64,000 nt of DNA from CAYQQU01 sp964419545 (GCA_964419545.1 CAYQQU010000026.1:1-64000); one strand, 5' to 3'. Counted from the stretch's first letter, positions 32,799 through 41,341 are shown. Notes: generated from the sequence alone by a model not told the origin. Numbers and translations are program-made.

Positions 32799-33854
32799 AT
32801 GAATACCATCGAACATTGGAACCAACAGGTCGATCACCTAATCAGCAACAACCAAACGGATGAAGCGCTGATAGCGCTGCGTACATTTGCCGAAAAAAAC
32901 GCCCTTGACCTGGTTGCAGTGGTGCACATGCGACGCGGCGACTGGGCGGCTTTGCAGGAAAAAGAACTGGTGCTCGGCGAAACGACTGGCCTCAAAGAGG
33001 AAAAGCGGCTCCTCCGCTACCAGTTGTTACAGCTTCGTCGCACCTTATCCGACCGGATCAGCAAAGAGGGCCGGGCTTCCGCCCCCGTTTCCGCGTCTTC
33101 GCCCTTTTCTTCTCCAAAAGGCAGAGGGCCGGTGAATATATTATTTGTCTATGACCCCGCCGATCGGGAAGGGAGCGACGCGATTCAGCGTTCGAGCGTC
33201 ATGCTGCGCCGACTCGGTAAAGCAGAATTCTGCGATATCCAACAACCGGCGCCGGCCGGGGAACGAACGGCTTTGCTGGACCGGGCCCTGGCGGAAGCCG
33301 AAATCATCGTACTGCTCATCAGCAGCCATTTTCTGGCTTCCGAAGAATGCTTCGAACTGCAACGCAAGGCCATGGACCTGAGCCGCGCCAAAAAGGCATC
33401 GCTCATCCCCGTACAATATCGCCCCTGCGACTGGTCGGCCCTCGAAATTGCCAGACTGGTCCACCTCCCGCGCAACGGCCGTTACATCACCGACTGGCCG
33501 AATCCCGACGAGGCCTATCTGGAAGTGAGCCTTGCGCTGAGCGACCTGAGCGAGCGGGTTCGCGAGACGATCGATGTGACTGCAGGGCGCCCCGCACCGC
33601 TATCACTCGATTTTTCTGCTTTGCGCCGCCGCATCGGCAACGATGAGATCGATGCGGTGCTGGTCGATTTACTGGAACAGACCGATCAACATCGCGCTCT
33701 GCAGGACGAGATCCTCAGGATACAACGGAGCTGGACTCAGCTGAAGAACGACCGGCGCCGCAACCTCCTCGACCGCGAAAGGGCCGGTATCGAGGCCAGT
33801 CGCATCGCTGATCGCCTGCTTCAACTGCTCGGCGAGCTGGAGGAAGGGGCTTGA
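32799..33854 (+). CDS. EAD-TIR-EAD protein, candidate conflict-system effector
   Basis: 351 residues from the ATG at 32799; the upstream extension looks non-coding. Residues 5-86 and 268-351 are two ~80-residue helical modules (VDHLISNNQTDEALIALRTFA...; LRRRIGNDEIDAVLVDLLEQ...RIADRLLQLLGELEE) with the pattern of effector-associated domains (EADs). Residues about 112-258 are a TIR domain: strand VNILFVYDPADREG, helix LLDRALAEAEIIVLLISSHFLASEECFELQRKAM, then IPVQYRPCDW and the W-P-N-x-D-E-A end. Bacterial TIR domains often break down NAD+. The expected catalytic Glu lies in the SEECFELQ helix (E186, or Q188 at the register of many bacterial relatives). No secretion signal. EADs would recruit it to partners, perhaps the FISUMP proteins at 19.9-21.8 kb. 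Confidence 0.8.
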   Translation: MNTIEHWNQQVDHLISNNQTDEALIALRTFAEKNALDLVAVVHMRRGDWAALQEKELVLGETTGLKEEKRLLRYQLLQLRRTLSDRISKEGRASAPVSASSPFSSPKGRGPVNILFVYDPADREGSDAIQRSSVMLRRLGKAEFCDIQQPAPAGERTALLDRALAEAEIIVLLISSHFLASEECFELQRKAMDLSRAKKASLIPVQYRPCDWSALEIARLVHLPRNGRYITDWPNPDEAYLEVSLALSDLSERVRETIDVTAGRPAPLSLDFSALRRRIGNDEIDAVLVDLLEQTDQHRALQDEILRIQRSWTQLKNDRRRNLLDRERAGIEASRIADRLLQLLGELEEGA

Positions 33855-33892
33855 TCCATAGTTTTGGAACAGAAAAACTGATAGCAGCACCT

Positions 33893-36800
33893 TTATCGCA
33901 TCACCGTGATCTCTCCCCGCACGGTACGCGTTAGGCCGTAATCGGTTCTGTATTTAGCGACCAACAGATATACGCCGGAATTGACAAGCTGTCCACGCGC
34001 CCGACCGTCCCAGCGGTCGTCGATACTGAACCCTCGGAACAAAATACCGCCGTAGCGGTCGTATACCTCCCATTCGATTTCCGCGATCCCTTTTCCATAG
34101 AGCTGGTATTCGTCATTGACCTGATCGCCGTTGGGAGAAAAGGCCGTTGGGGTGTACAGCCGGTGCTCTTCCAGCACGCAGGCCAGGGCCTGATACTCGG
34201 ACGTACAACCGCCTTCGTTTTCCAGATGCAGCCGGATCTGGTAAACGCCGGTATCGGCAAAAGTATGATAAACCGGCGCGCCCAGTTCGTACGTTCTTTC
34301 CCCGCTCCCGTCGCCGAAGTCCCAGTAGCCGGTTACGCCGCCGACGCTGAAATCCAGGATTTGCAACTCCGAATCAAAAATAGACATACATTCTCCCGCC
34401 GGAGCCATTCCAAAACGCGCTTCTACCACCGGCCATCCCGGCAACCGGATGTCGGCCCTTTCCTGACATCCGCTGAGCGTATCGGTAACCGTCACCAGGT
34501 AAGTAAGCGGGTGCGCCTCCAGGGTAGGCCCTTCCGTCGGCGGATCGGTATTCCAGGTGAAAGCATATTCGCCGGCATTGCCCGGGAAAGCCGCAACCGT
34601 AGCGAAAGTGGTATCGTCGGCGCACACTTGCGGACCGGTAGTATAATCGAGGTAAATGGGGCGGTGGACATATAGCAATACCGACCCGGTTGCGGGGTCT
34701 GAACAACCGTCTTCCACCTGCACGGTATAGGTAGTGGTAGCTTCGGGGGTGACGTAATGGTTCTGGCCAAACCCCAGCCCCTGATCCCAATGATACGTAA
34801 AGTTATTGTTGCTGCTGCCGCCCGTCGCCTCGGCCCTCAGCGTCACGTTTTGGCGGAAGCAGATCGAATCGCTTTCGAAAGGCAGGTCCAGTACAATCGG
34901 CTCCCCGACCGTAATGGGAAAGGATACGGAGTCTGCGCAACTACCGCTTCCTACGGTATAGTGAACCGTATGGGGTCCCGGGCCGGCGGCAGCCGGATTG
35001 AAGGAATCGACCACCAGGCTGTCAACCATCAGGATACCGCCGGCGGGTTGTCCGAGCACCAGGTTCGTATCGCGGTAGCAATAGAGGGGTTCGATGCTGG
35101 TAAGGGCCGCTTCCATGTATTCCACCACTTCCACCGCGCCCTCACCGAAGCATCCGTCGATCGACTCGTAGAATACCGTGTGCCGGCCGGCGCCGGCAAC
35201 CGAAGGATCGAAGGTGCCGGCGTAAGCATCGGTAATGCCGGGGCCCGACCATTGCCCGTCCGGCAAATCGGCCGAAAGCGTTGCCGCCGCGTCCGCCACA
35301 CATAAGCTCAGCGGCTCGACGACGGGGTTGGGCGAGAGGATGATCTTTACGCTATCCACGCAGGTATTGGCTTCGTAGTACCAGGTGAAGGCGCCGAGGG
35401 GCGGCTGTCCGGGGTCGAAGATCCACTCTTCCGCCGCGCCGTCGTACTGAACGCCGGGCCCGGACCAGGCGCCGTTTTCCGGCCGTATTCCGGTATTGCG
35501 GGCGTTCAGCACCAGCGGATCGTCCAACCGGCAAAAGGATACGGTGTCGGGCATCCTGATTTGCGTTTGTTGCACGTACACCAGGCGGGTATCGGTGCAT
35601 CCGTTGGCCGCAAAGGTCAGTGTGTCGGTCGAGCCGCTGGGCACCAGCGAGGGGTCGTACCATCCTCCGATAGGGTCAATTACCCCCGTGCCGCTCCACC
35701 GCCCTTCGGGCGGGCCCCAGTTGCCGGGCAATTGAAACGCTTCCTGCGCCGGGCAGGCGGTGAAGGCGCTGCCTGCGTCGATCTCCTTGACGTAGAGGGA
35801 AAGCGTATCGCCACAGCCGTTGATCTGGTAGTAGAGGTCGTGAGCGCCGGGGCCGGCCGCACCGGGATCGAAGAGGCCGAAGTCGGCATCCGCAATCCCC
35901 GGGCCTTCCCACACCCCGCCGAAGGGCGTGATCGCGATCTCAAAAGGCGCTTCCGACTGACAGACCGAATCCAGTGGCGGCAGGGTAATGTTGCCTACAT
36001 TCACCACCTTGGTAGCGCTGCATCCATTCGGATGGGTATACGTTACTTCGTAACTGCCTTCTTCCGCAGGAGGGGTAAACACTCCATCCGGGGAAATAAA
36101 CGTTCCGCTCCAGGCCCCGCCCTCCGGCAGTCCGCCCGAAACCGGGAACGGCCCCGCCGCCGGCCCCGGGCAGGAAGCGTCTACCGTACCGATGTCCAGC
36201 GGAATGATCGCTACCTCGATCTGGGTCGAGCAGCCGTTGGGATCTTCGTACGTGATGACGTCTGCATCGCCTTCGATCAGGCTGGGATCGTAGAGCCCGT
36301 CGGCAGCTTCTCCACTCGCAAAGCCGGCGCCCGACCAGGCGCCGCCTGCCGGCACGGCCTCGAGCACAAAAGGCGGTTCGCTCTGGCAAAGCGAAGTATC
36401 GCCCATGCTCAGCACCGGCAGCGGGAATGGATGGATCGCGATAGAATCAGAAGCGGTTGCCCCATTGCCGTCCGTGACTACTACCACGTAGGTAACGGCG
36501 CTGTCGGGCGCCACGGTAGCCAGCTCCGGCGCACCACCCTCTACCGGACTCCAGCTGATGGCATAACTATTGGGATCGCCGCCGCTTATTTCCGCCCAAA
36601 GAAAAAGGCTGTCGCCCGCACAGACTTCCGTTTCCTCGACCTGCAAGGCCACGTTGAGCGGGCAATCCACCACAGCAAAATTCTCCGAAGCCGTGACGAC
36701 ATAAGGAATTTCACAAGCCCACACCACCTGAGTGAATTGTACCCGATAGTTGCCGCTGAAGTCAATGGGCGGCTCGTAAGTCAGTTGCACCGAAGTTGCC

Positions 36801-37408
36801 TGGCCCGCCGCACAATCGAGCGGCGTGGCGCTCAGCACATTCGGCGACTGCGGGCCGCTGATGGCGAAAGCCTGTGGATAGAGGGAATCACAAGGTACCG
36901 GTTCCGCAAAAGTGAGGGTCAGGGTATTGCTTTCACAAGGCAAGTTGGCGATCGGCAGGATGTCCGGCGGGTCGGGGATATCGAATTCGGTAGTCCAGTG
37001 AGCGACCCATCCGTGGCAGGCGACATTGGGGTCGCTCACAAAATTAACCGTCAGGCAGCCGCTCGTCGCGAAAAGCGCCGGCGGGTCTTCTTCCCCCAGA
37101 AAAACGCCCAGTAATGTAGACAAGGTATCCGGCCCGTCGTAGACGCGCAGCGAATCGTAAAATTCCTCCAGGCAGAAAGTCTGAAAGGAAAGGTCGATCC
37201 GGTCGGCGCCGGGCACACAAATGGAGAAAGTCAGGTTCTCGTTGTGATTGTATTCGCTGCCGTTATCGCCGGCGTCGGAATCCAGGAGGAACCCTTCGCA
37301 ATCGTCGACGGTCATATTGCTCATGTTGTAGATCGGCTGAGCGGATAGGCCCGCCGCCCTGCACAGGATAAAGAGCAAAGCAATGAGTAAGTGATTTTTT
37401 CGGTTCAT
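33893..37408 (-). CDS. Giant T9SS surface adhesin with CUB domain and gliding-type C-terminal domain
   Basis: 1171 residues from the ATG at 37408. Signal peptide ends near GLSAQ (residue 23). A CUB domain follows (about 30-140: NLTFSICVPGADRIDLSFQTF, DSLRVYDGPD, GCLTVNFVSDPN). After an Ig-like stretch, residues about 330-830 carry at least six repeats built around GG.WSGPGI....G.FDPS.AG.G and C-terminal GC, each ~70-85 residues. A PKD-like domain (GYWDFGDGSGERTYELGAPVYHTFADTG) precedes the gliding motility-associated C-terminal domain (LYTPTAFSPNGDQVNDEYQLY, YDRYGGILF, WDGRARGQLVNSGVY), which directs type IX export and surface attachment. Last gene after the DUF1501 set on this strand, 24 bp after the small lipoprotein gene. 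Confidence 0.92.
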   Translation of the reverse strand: MNRKNHLLIALLFILCRAAGLSAQPIYNMSNMTVDDCEGFLLDSDAGDNGSEYNHNENLTFSICVPGADRIDLSFQTFCLEEFYDSLRVYDGPDTLSTLLGVFLGEEDPPALFATSGCLTVNFVSDPNVACHGWVAHWTTEFDIPDPPDILPIANLPCESNTLTLTFAEPVPCDSLYPQAFAISGPQSPNVLSATPLDCAAGQATSVQLTYEPPIDFSGNYRVQFTQVVWACEIPYVVTASENFAVVDCPLNVALQVEETEVCAGDSLFLWAEISGGDPNSYAISWSPVEGGAPELATVAPDSAVTYVVVVTDGNGATASDSIAIHPFPLPVLSMGDTSLCQSEPPFVLEAVPAGGAWSGAGFASGEAADGLYDPSLIEGDADVITYEDPNGCSTQIEVAIIPLDIGTVDASCPGPAAGPFPVSGGLPEGGAWSGTFISPDGVFTPPAEEGSYEVTYTHPNGCSATKVVNVGNITLPPLDSVCQSEAPFEIAITPFGGVWEGPGIADADFGLFDPGAAGPGAHDLYYQINGCGDTLSLYVKEIDAGSAFTACPAQEAFQLPGNWGPPEGRWSGTGVIDPIGGWYDPSLVPSGSTDTLTFAANGCTDTRLVYVQQTQIRMPDTVSFCRLDDPLVLNARNTGIRPENGAWSGPGVQYDGAAEEWIFDPGQPPLGAFTWYYEANTCVDSVKIILSPNPVVEPLSLCVADAAATLSADLPDGQWSGPGITDAYAGTFDPSVAGAGRHTVFYESIDGCFGEGAVEVVEYMEAALTSIEPLYCYRDTNLVLGQPAGGILMVDSLVVDSFNPAAAGPGPHTVHYTVGSGSCADSVSFPITVGEPIVLDLPFESDSICFRQNVTLRAEATGGSSNNNFTYHWDQGLGFGQNHYVTPEATTTYTVQVEDGCSDPATGSVLLYVHRPIYLDYTTGPQVCADDTTFATVAAFPGNAGEYAFTWNTDPPTEGPTLEAHPLTYLVTVTDTLSGCQERADIRLPGWPVVEARFGMAPAGECMSIFDSELQILDFSVGGVTGYWDFGDGSGERTYELGAPVYHTFADTGVYQIRLHLENEGGCTSEYQALACVLEEHRLYTPTAFSPNGDQVNDEYQLYGKGIAEIEWEVYDRYGGILFRGFSIDDRWDGRARGQLVNSGVYLLVAKYRTDYGLTRTVRGEITVMR

Positions 37409-37432
37409 GGTCAACTCTAGGGATGATGGCGC

Positions 37433-37921
37433 CTACTCCCTTACCAGGGTGATGGCTCCGGTTTCGATGGTATTGCTTTCATTGCCGGCCCGGTCTACCA
37501 GGTAAACCGTAAATACCGTGGTCTCCGTTTGTGCGTTACCGAGTATAAAAGTGCGCGACAGCACCAGGTCCAGCTCTCCCTGTATGGGCACTGCAGCGTC
37601 TTCCGGGGCCAGGGGGCCGAGGTAGTACTCATCGGCTACCTCGAGGCGCTGATCTTTCACGAAAAAAGAATTGATATCCGGATCGGGATGCCCGAGGTCG
37701 CCGTCGCCATCCTGATACCGGATGCGCAGGACGAGCTGATCGGTAAACTGCACCAGGGTATCGCTGGAAACGGAAAGGAGCTCGATCAGCGGTTCATCGG
37801 CGAAGGCCGGCTCGGGTTCGAGCTGTTCGCAGGCGGCGAATAGCAGGAGCGCCAGGCCGGTTAGGGTTCCGGCCGCCAAGCGCCGCGTTGTCGGGAGTGG
37901 GCTATTGTTCCAGTGCGCCAT
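37433..37921 (-). CDS. Small lipoprotein, unknown function
   Basis: 162 residues with a lipoprotein signal peptide (ALLLFAAC, Cys near residue 31) after a basic N-terminus. The mature part is beta-rich and acidic: LIELLSVSSDTLVQFTDQLVLRIRYQDGDGDLGHPDPDIN, similar to Ig-like extracellular domains in Bacteroidota lipoproteins, where the DGDGDLG turn may bind Ca2+. Its start overlaps the end of the upstream gene by 20 nt, so translation is probably coupled. Precedes the giant adhesin by 24 bp and may anchor or accompany it at the outer membrane. Confidence 0.75.
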   Translation of the reverse strand: MAHWNNSPLPTTRRLAAGTLTGLALLLFAACEQLEPEPAFADEPLIELLSVSSDTLVQFTDQLVLRIRYQDGDGDLGHPDPDINSFFVKDQRLEVADEYYLGPLAPEDAAVPIQGELDLVLSRTFILGNAQTETTVFTVYLVDRAGNESNTIETGAITLVRE

Positions 37922-38390
37922 TGCGGATCCAGTTTTTGATATTGTCGATGTATTCCTCTCTTTTGTCCGGCCAGTCGGAGTCGGGTTCCACCGCCAGCGG
38001 CATTCTGCCGGAATTGCCGTCGATGTCGTACGTCAGCCGGGCGATCAGTTGGGAGGCGTCGACGTCATCCGGCACCACCCGGAATTCGAAGCTGCCCTGC
38101 GGGTCGTTTTTGATGACGGGATGATAAACCAGCGTATTATAAGTACTGCCGATGGTGCGGAAGTCGGGCTCGAAGGTGCCGTCGTGGCAGCCGGAATTGG
38201 CGCAGGTGGGGGCGAATACATTTGCGTGGATACCTGCCAGTGAGTTGGGACCCAGCTCCGCGGCCGCTTCTTCCGCTTGTGTTTCTTCCGTTTCCAGGTC
38301 GAAGGGGTTCCCGGTCTTTTTCGAACAAGCGGAAAGGGCGATCCACAGCCCGGCGATCCACAAAAGGTGTAATGACTGCATATTTTTCAT
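37902..38390 (-). CDS. Lipoprotein with CxxxxCH haem-type motif
   Basis: 162 residues from the ATG at 38390, which follows the DUF1501 stop by 1 nt; the open frame extends upstream inside that gene. Lipobox IALSAC (Cys22). Residues 57-80 contain VFAPTCANSGCHDGTFEPDFRTI with a C63-x4-C68-H69 motif, the spaced haem c site typical of the small cytochrome-like domains that accompany DUF1501/DUF1549 proteins in Planctomycetes and Bacteroidota. The end (MPLAVEPDSDWPDKREEYIDNIKNWIRNGA) matches the C-terminal WIxxGA helix of those domains. Probably binds haem c in the periplasm or at the surface; not proven. Confidence 0.78.
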   Translation of the reverse strand: MKNMQSLHLLWIAGLWIALSACSKKTGNPFDLETEETQAEEAAAELGPNSLAGIHANVFAPTCANSGCHDGTFEPDFRTIGSTYNTLVYHPVIKNDPQGSFEFRVVPDDVDASQLIARLTYDIDGNSGRMPLAVEPDSDWPDKREEYIDNIKNWIRNGALEQ

Positions 38391-38391
38391 T

Positions 38392-39741
38392 TTAGAGGCG
38401 ATCGAATAACGAGCGGGCATTGGCGTCGAGCAAACCGGTATTGACGACATCCTGTTTGAAGCCCAGCACTTCGGCGATTGTCGGCACGACGTCGGCGGCA
38501 TCGCCCACCGGCGATCCTTCATCGCCGATCTGGAGGTTGCCGTCGATGCCCGGTCCCGCCATCATGGTAAAAATGCGCCGGGAGTTGGCGTCGGAGTCGT
38601 GATCGAAAGCCCGCCAGTCGTTCTTATCGAGGATGCCGTTGGGTTCGAGGTTGCGGCCGTGTTCGGGCATGGCGATCAAAACGGTGTTATCGGCCATTTC
38701 CGGCACCTGGGTCTGGATGTAATTCCAGAGGAAACCCACGGCGTGGTCGGCGCGATGCAGCGATTTGAGGTAGCTGGTGAAACTCGAGTGGCAGCTGTCC
38801 ACCGCACTCATATTCACCACCATCAGTTTGGGTTTAAACCACCGCAGTATTTCGGTGGCGTAGCCGATCGTCGAGAGGTCGCCGTTGTCGGTTACCGGCG
38901 GGAAGGCGATTTCTCCGTTGGCCTTGCGTTCGAAGGTGGCGCGGATGAACGCCTTGATGTCTTCTTTTTCTTCCAGGGTATTGTACAGGTGCGGTATTTC
39001 CCGCCCGTCGCCGTTGAAGCTGTGATTGAGAAAAAGGCGCATCTTCTCGATGGCGGGAAGTTCTTCTTCCGGATGGTACTGTTTGAACCCGTTAAGGAAA
39101 TCTTCGCCTTCCTGGCCGAAGGTGACGTTGGGGGCGAAGAAGTTGGCGCCGTAGCGACGGCCGAAGTCGGGATGGCCCGAGAAGTTGAGCAGGGGGGTAG
39201 AGCCGCCGATGCCGTTGCCGATGAACCAGACGTCCGTGGCTTTGGCGCCCAGAAAACGGCGGGTATATTCAAAGATGGTCGGATGCAGCGGTCGTTGCTG
39301 CAGGCCCTGCGTCACGCCGTAGTATCCGGAAACGCCGGTGCTCAGCCCTCCGAAATGCCCGGTGCCGCCGCGGGAATACTGCACTTCCCGAAACAGCGTT
39401 CCCTGCAATTCCAGGGGCGTTTCCAATACGGGCGAAATGGGCTGCCCCCCGTCGCGGCCGTCGGGCGTCGCCGTGCCGTAGACGATCTTGGTTTCCGGCG
39501 GCTCACCGGTCAGCATATTGTACATAATATTCCCTTCGATATCCCAGCCCTGGTCCACCAGGTAGCGGCGTTGCATGGCCTCCTGCTGGCGAACGCCGCC
39601 GGCAAAAAGCACAAAAACGACGTGGTCGGCGATAGGGTTGGGCGTCTGGGCAAACAGCCGGCCACTGGGCAGGATATAGGGCATGCTGATCGCACCGGCG
39701 GTGGTCAGCGCTGCTTTTTTGACGAAGTCGCGTCTTTTCAT
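38392..39741 (-). CDS. DUF1501-type secreted sulfatase/phosphatase-like protein with Tat signal
   Basis: 449 residues from the ATG at 39741. Twin-arginine signal MKRRDFVKKAALTTAGAISMPYI points to export as a folded protein. The core belongs to the alkaline-phosphatase-like superfamily in its DUF1501 branch: DHVVFVLFAGGVRQQEAMQ, KLMVVNMSAVDSCHSSFTSYLKSLHRADHAVG, DNTVLIAMPEHGRNLEPN, AFDHDSDANSRRIFTMMAGPGI and the final VPTIAEVLGF. Metal-ligand candidates (D/H residues) remain in PEHGRN and DHDSDANS. The neighbours (haem-type lipoprotein, DUF1549-like lipoprotein) form the set seen in Planctomycetes. Substrate unknown. Confidence 0.82.
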   Translation of the reverse strand: MKRRDFVKKAALTTAGAISMPYILPSGRLFAQTPNPIADHVVFVLFAGGVRQQEAMQRRYLVDQGWDIEGNIMYNMLTGEPPETKIVYGTATPDGRDGGQPISPVLETPLELQGTLFREVQYSRGGTGHFGGLSTGVSGYYGVTQGLQQRPLHPTIFEYTRRFLGAKATDVWFIGNGIGGSTPLLNFSGHPDFGRRYGANFFAPNVTFGQEGEDFLNGFKQYHPEEELPAIEKMRLFLNHSFNGDGREIPHLYNTLEEKEDIKAFIRATFERKANGEIAFPPVTDNGDLSTIGYATEILRWFKPKLMVVNMSAVDSCHSSFTSYLKSLHRADHAVGFLWNYIQTQVPEMADNTVLIAMPEHGRNLEPNGILDKNDWRAFDHDSDANSRRIFTMMAGPGIDGNLQIGDEGSPVGDAADVVPTIAEVLGFKQDVVNTGLLDANARSLFDRL

Positions 39742-39833
39742 AGTTATTTTCATTTTTCGACGAATACCGCCGGACCAGGAAAGGGATAGCCTTCCCGTTC
39801 GGGCGCTGAGTTAATCGATGAAATGGCCATTGG

Positions 39834-39884
39834 CCCGGATTATTTATGGATTAATCTATTGCGAAAAACCCATGAATCCGGGTT
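39834..39884. repeat. Palindromic repeat family, copy E
   Basis: Left arm CCCGGATTATTTATGG (39834-39849), right arm CCCATGAATCCGGGTT (39869-39884), with the loop TATTGCGAAAAA related to copies A and D. The right arm lacks three bases. Located 3' of the lipoprotein gene ending at 39968. Confidence 0.6.
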
Positions 39885-39967
39885 GGGCGACCTTCCGGAT
39901 ATTATTGCGAAGGGGTACTAATGGCAGGCTTGAAGCCTACTTATATACTGGGGCGGGGCAGCGTTCT

Positions 39968-40456
39968 TCAGTAATGGTTGTATTCGTTGCAGGTGGCAAA
40001 AGCGAAGTACACGTGTTCGGGCGTGAGGTTCGGATGCGTCTCGATAAAATTGACGAAGAAGGTCTTTTCGGCTTCGGTCGGCAAGCGCACGAAAAAGCGC
40101 TTGTAGGTTGCTATGACGAATCCTTCCACATCGGCCCGCATCTCTGCGGCCGGCGGGAGCAGTTCGCGCACCTCCGAGTCGGCCATCATTTTGGCGGTAA
40201 CGGCTTCGTAAGCGACCTGTTTGTCGCCGATGGACGTGATCAGGTCGGTGAGGTCAACCAGGTCGCTGGGGCTCAGGGCCCGTTGGTACAGGTTGGCGTA
40301 CAAGATGTTGACGTATTGGTCGGGGGTCTTTTCCTTATCCTTTTCGGCGTTATTCGGATTGACCACCACATCGTTCACCTCGTAGATGTAGGTGTTGGCG
40401 TCTTCCTGGCAGGAAAAGAGGCCCGATAGGAATAGTAGTAGCAGTAGTGCTCTCAT
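39968..40456 (-). CDS. Small lipoprotein, unknown function
   Basis: 162 residues; lipoprotein signal MRALLLLLFLSGLFSC (Cys16). The mature part is helical and acidic: TPDQYVNILYANLYQRALSPSDLVDLTDLITS (about 43-74), EMRADVEGFVIATYKRFFVRLPTEAEKTFFVNFIETHPNLTPEHVYFAFATCNEYNHY at the end. The Y.RFFVRLPTEAEK segment resembles helix pairs in DUF1549/DUF1800-like proteins and in the next gene upstream (LLWRYPTDAEFEAG, LLARNPTTAETAAL). That suggests a shared ancestry or a complex of the two. 27 bp after the gene at 40484. Confidence 0.7.
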   Translation of the reverse strand: MRALLLLLFLSGLFSCQEDANTYIYEVNDVVVNPNNAEKDKEKTPDQYVNILYANLYQRALSPSDLVDLTDLITSIGDKQVAYEAVTAKMMADSEVRELLPPAAEMRADVEGFVIATYKRFFVRLPTEAEKTFFVNFIETHPNLTPEHVYFAFATCNEYNHY

Positions 40457-40483
40457 GGTGTTGTTTGATTGCTCCGGAAAATC

Positions 40484-41341
40484 CTATTCGAAATTGGCGT
40501 ACTCGTTGGTTGCCATGACGTGCTGCTGAATGGCTTTAAGGTCTCGTTGTTCGTGAAAATCGCTGAGCAGGGCGGCGGTCTCGGCGGTAGTCGGGTTGCG
40601 GGCCAGCAATTGGCGGTAGACCCAGATGATCAGCCCTTCCGACATTTCGCGGGAGTTGGTCAGGATGCGGATGTAGTCGTCTCTGTTCTGGCCCTCTTGT
40701 CCGAAAAGCTGACGGGATTGCTGATGTTCTACCATATCGAACCCGGCCTCGAATTCGGCGTCGGTAGGATAGCGCCAGAGCAGGTTATCGAAGGAAGCGT
40801 TGACGAAATTGAAGGTATTCATGTTGATCTCGTCGTAGATCTCGTTGTAGATCATGCGGGCGAATACCTCGTGTATGGTGATCAGTCCGTCCTCCAGTTC
40901 CATGCGGCTGGCGACGACGGCAGCTTCGCGCTCGCCGCCTTCTCCGCCGGCGGAGAGGATATCCTCGTCGGAGGCGCCTTCGAGGCAGCGGATCTTGGCC
41001 TGATTGTACAGTTGCCGGTGGTAAGCCCGGGTATAAGAAGTATCCCCTTCGATGGGGGTGTCGTCGGTTTGGAGTTTGGTAACGAGCGCGATGCGCGATT
41101 CCCGGGAAAGGTCGGCGGTTTTGAGCGTGGCCACCTCTTCTTCCAGCTCCGCGTCCAGCGGTTCGCGGCCGATCAGGTCAATGAATACGCGGTTGACGAA
41201 GTTTTCGATCTTAATGGTCGGAACATTGTTGACGTTCGGCGCATCGTTATCGGTTACGAGCACCGTTTCCTGTTTGGTACAGGCGGTCAACCAAAAGAAA
41301 AGGCACACTAAGCCCACTAGGGATGGGTAGCGATTTTTCAT
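40484..41341 (-). CDS. DUF1549-like lipoprotein
   Basis: 285 residues; lipobox FFWLTAC (Cys near residue 21). After a linker, KIENFVNRVFIDLIGREPLDAELEEEV (about 44-70) matches the FI.RVYLDLLGRPPT..E motif that opens DUF1549 of Planctomycetes-type proteins. Later helices repeat the pattern (LLWRYPTDAEFEAGFDMV, WVYRQLLARNPTTAETAAL) and the protein ends with HVMATNEYANFE, similar to SSPEYRFN ends of DUF1800/DUF1549 proteins. First gene of the run that leads to the DUF1501 protein. Likely a surface or periplasmic complex, function unknown. Confidence 0.75.
   Translation of the reverse strand: MKNRYPSLVGLVCLFFWLTACTKQETVLVTDNDAPNVNNVPTIKIENFVNRVFIDLIGREPLDAELEEEVATLKTADLSRESRIALVTKLQTDDTPIEGDTSYTRAYHRQLYNQAKIRCLEGASDEDILSAGGEGGEREAAVVASRMELEDGLITIHEVFARMIYNEIYDEINMNTFNFVNASFDNLLWRYPTDAEFEAGFDMVEHQQSRQLFGQEGQNRDDYIRILTNSREMSEGLIIWVYRQLLARNPTTAETAALLSDFHEQRDLKAIQQHVMATNEYANFE

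Noticed and set aside
35561..37114. 517-codon open frame opposite the giant adhesin
   Set aside because: Arg/Gly-rich shadow of the T9SS protein, whose CUB, repeat and C-terminal domains are unmistakable on the other strand.
38599..39789. 396-codon open frame opposite the DUF1501 gene
   Set aside because: Shadow of a gene with Tat signal and family motifs; the opposite product has no recognisable domain.
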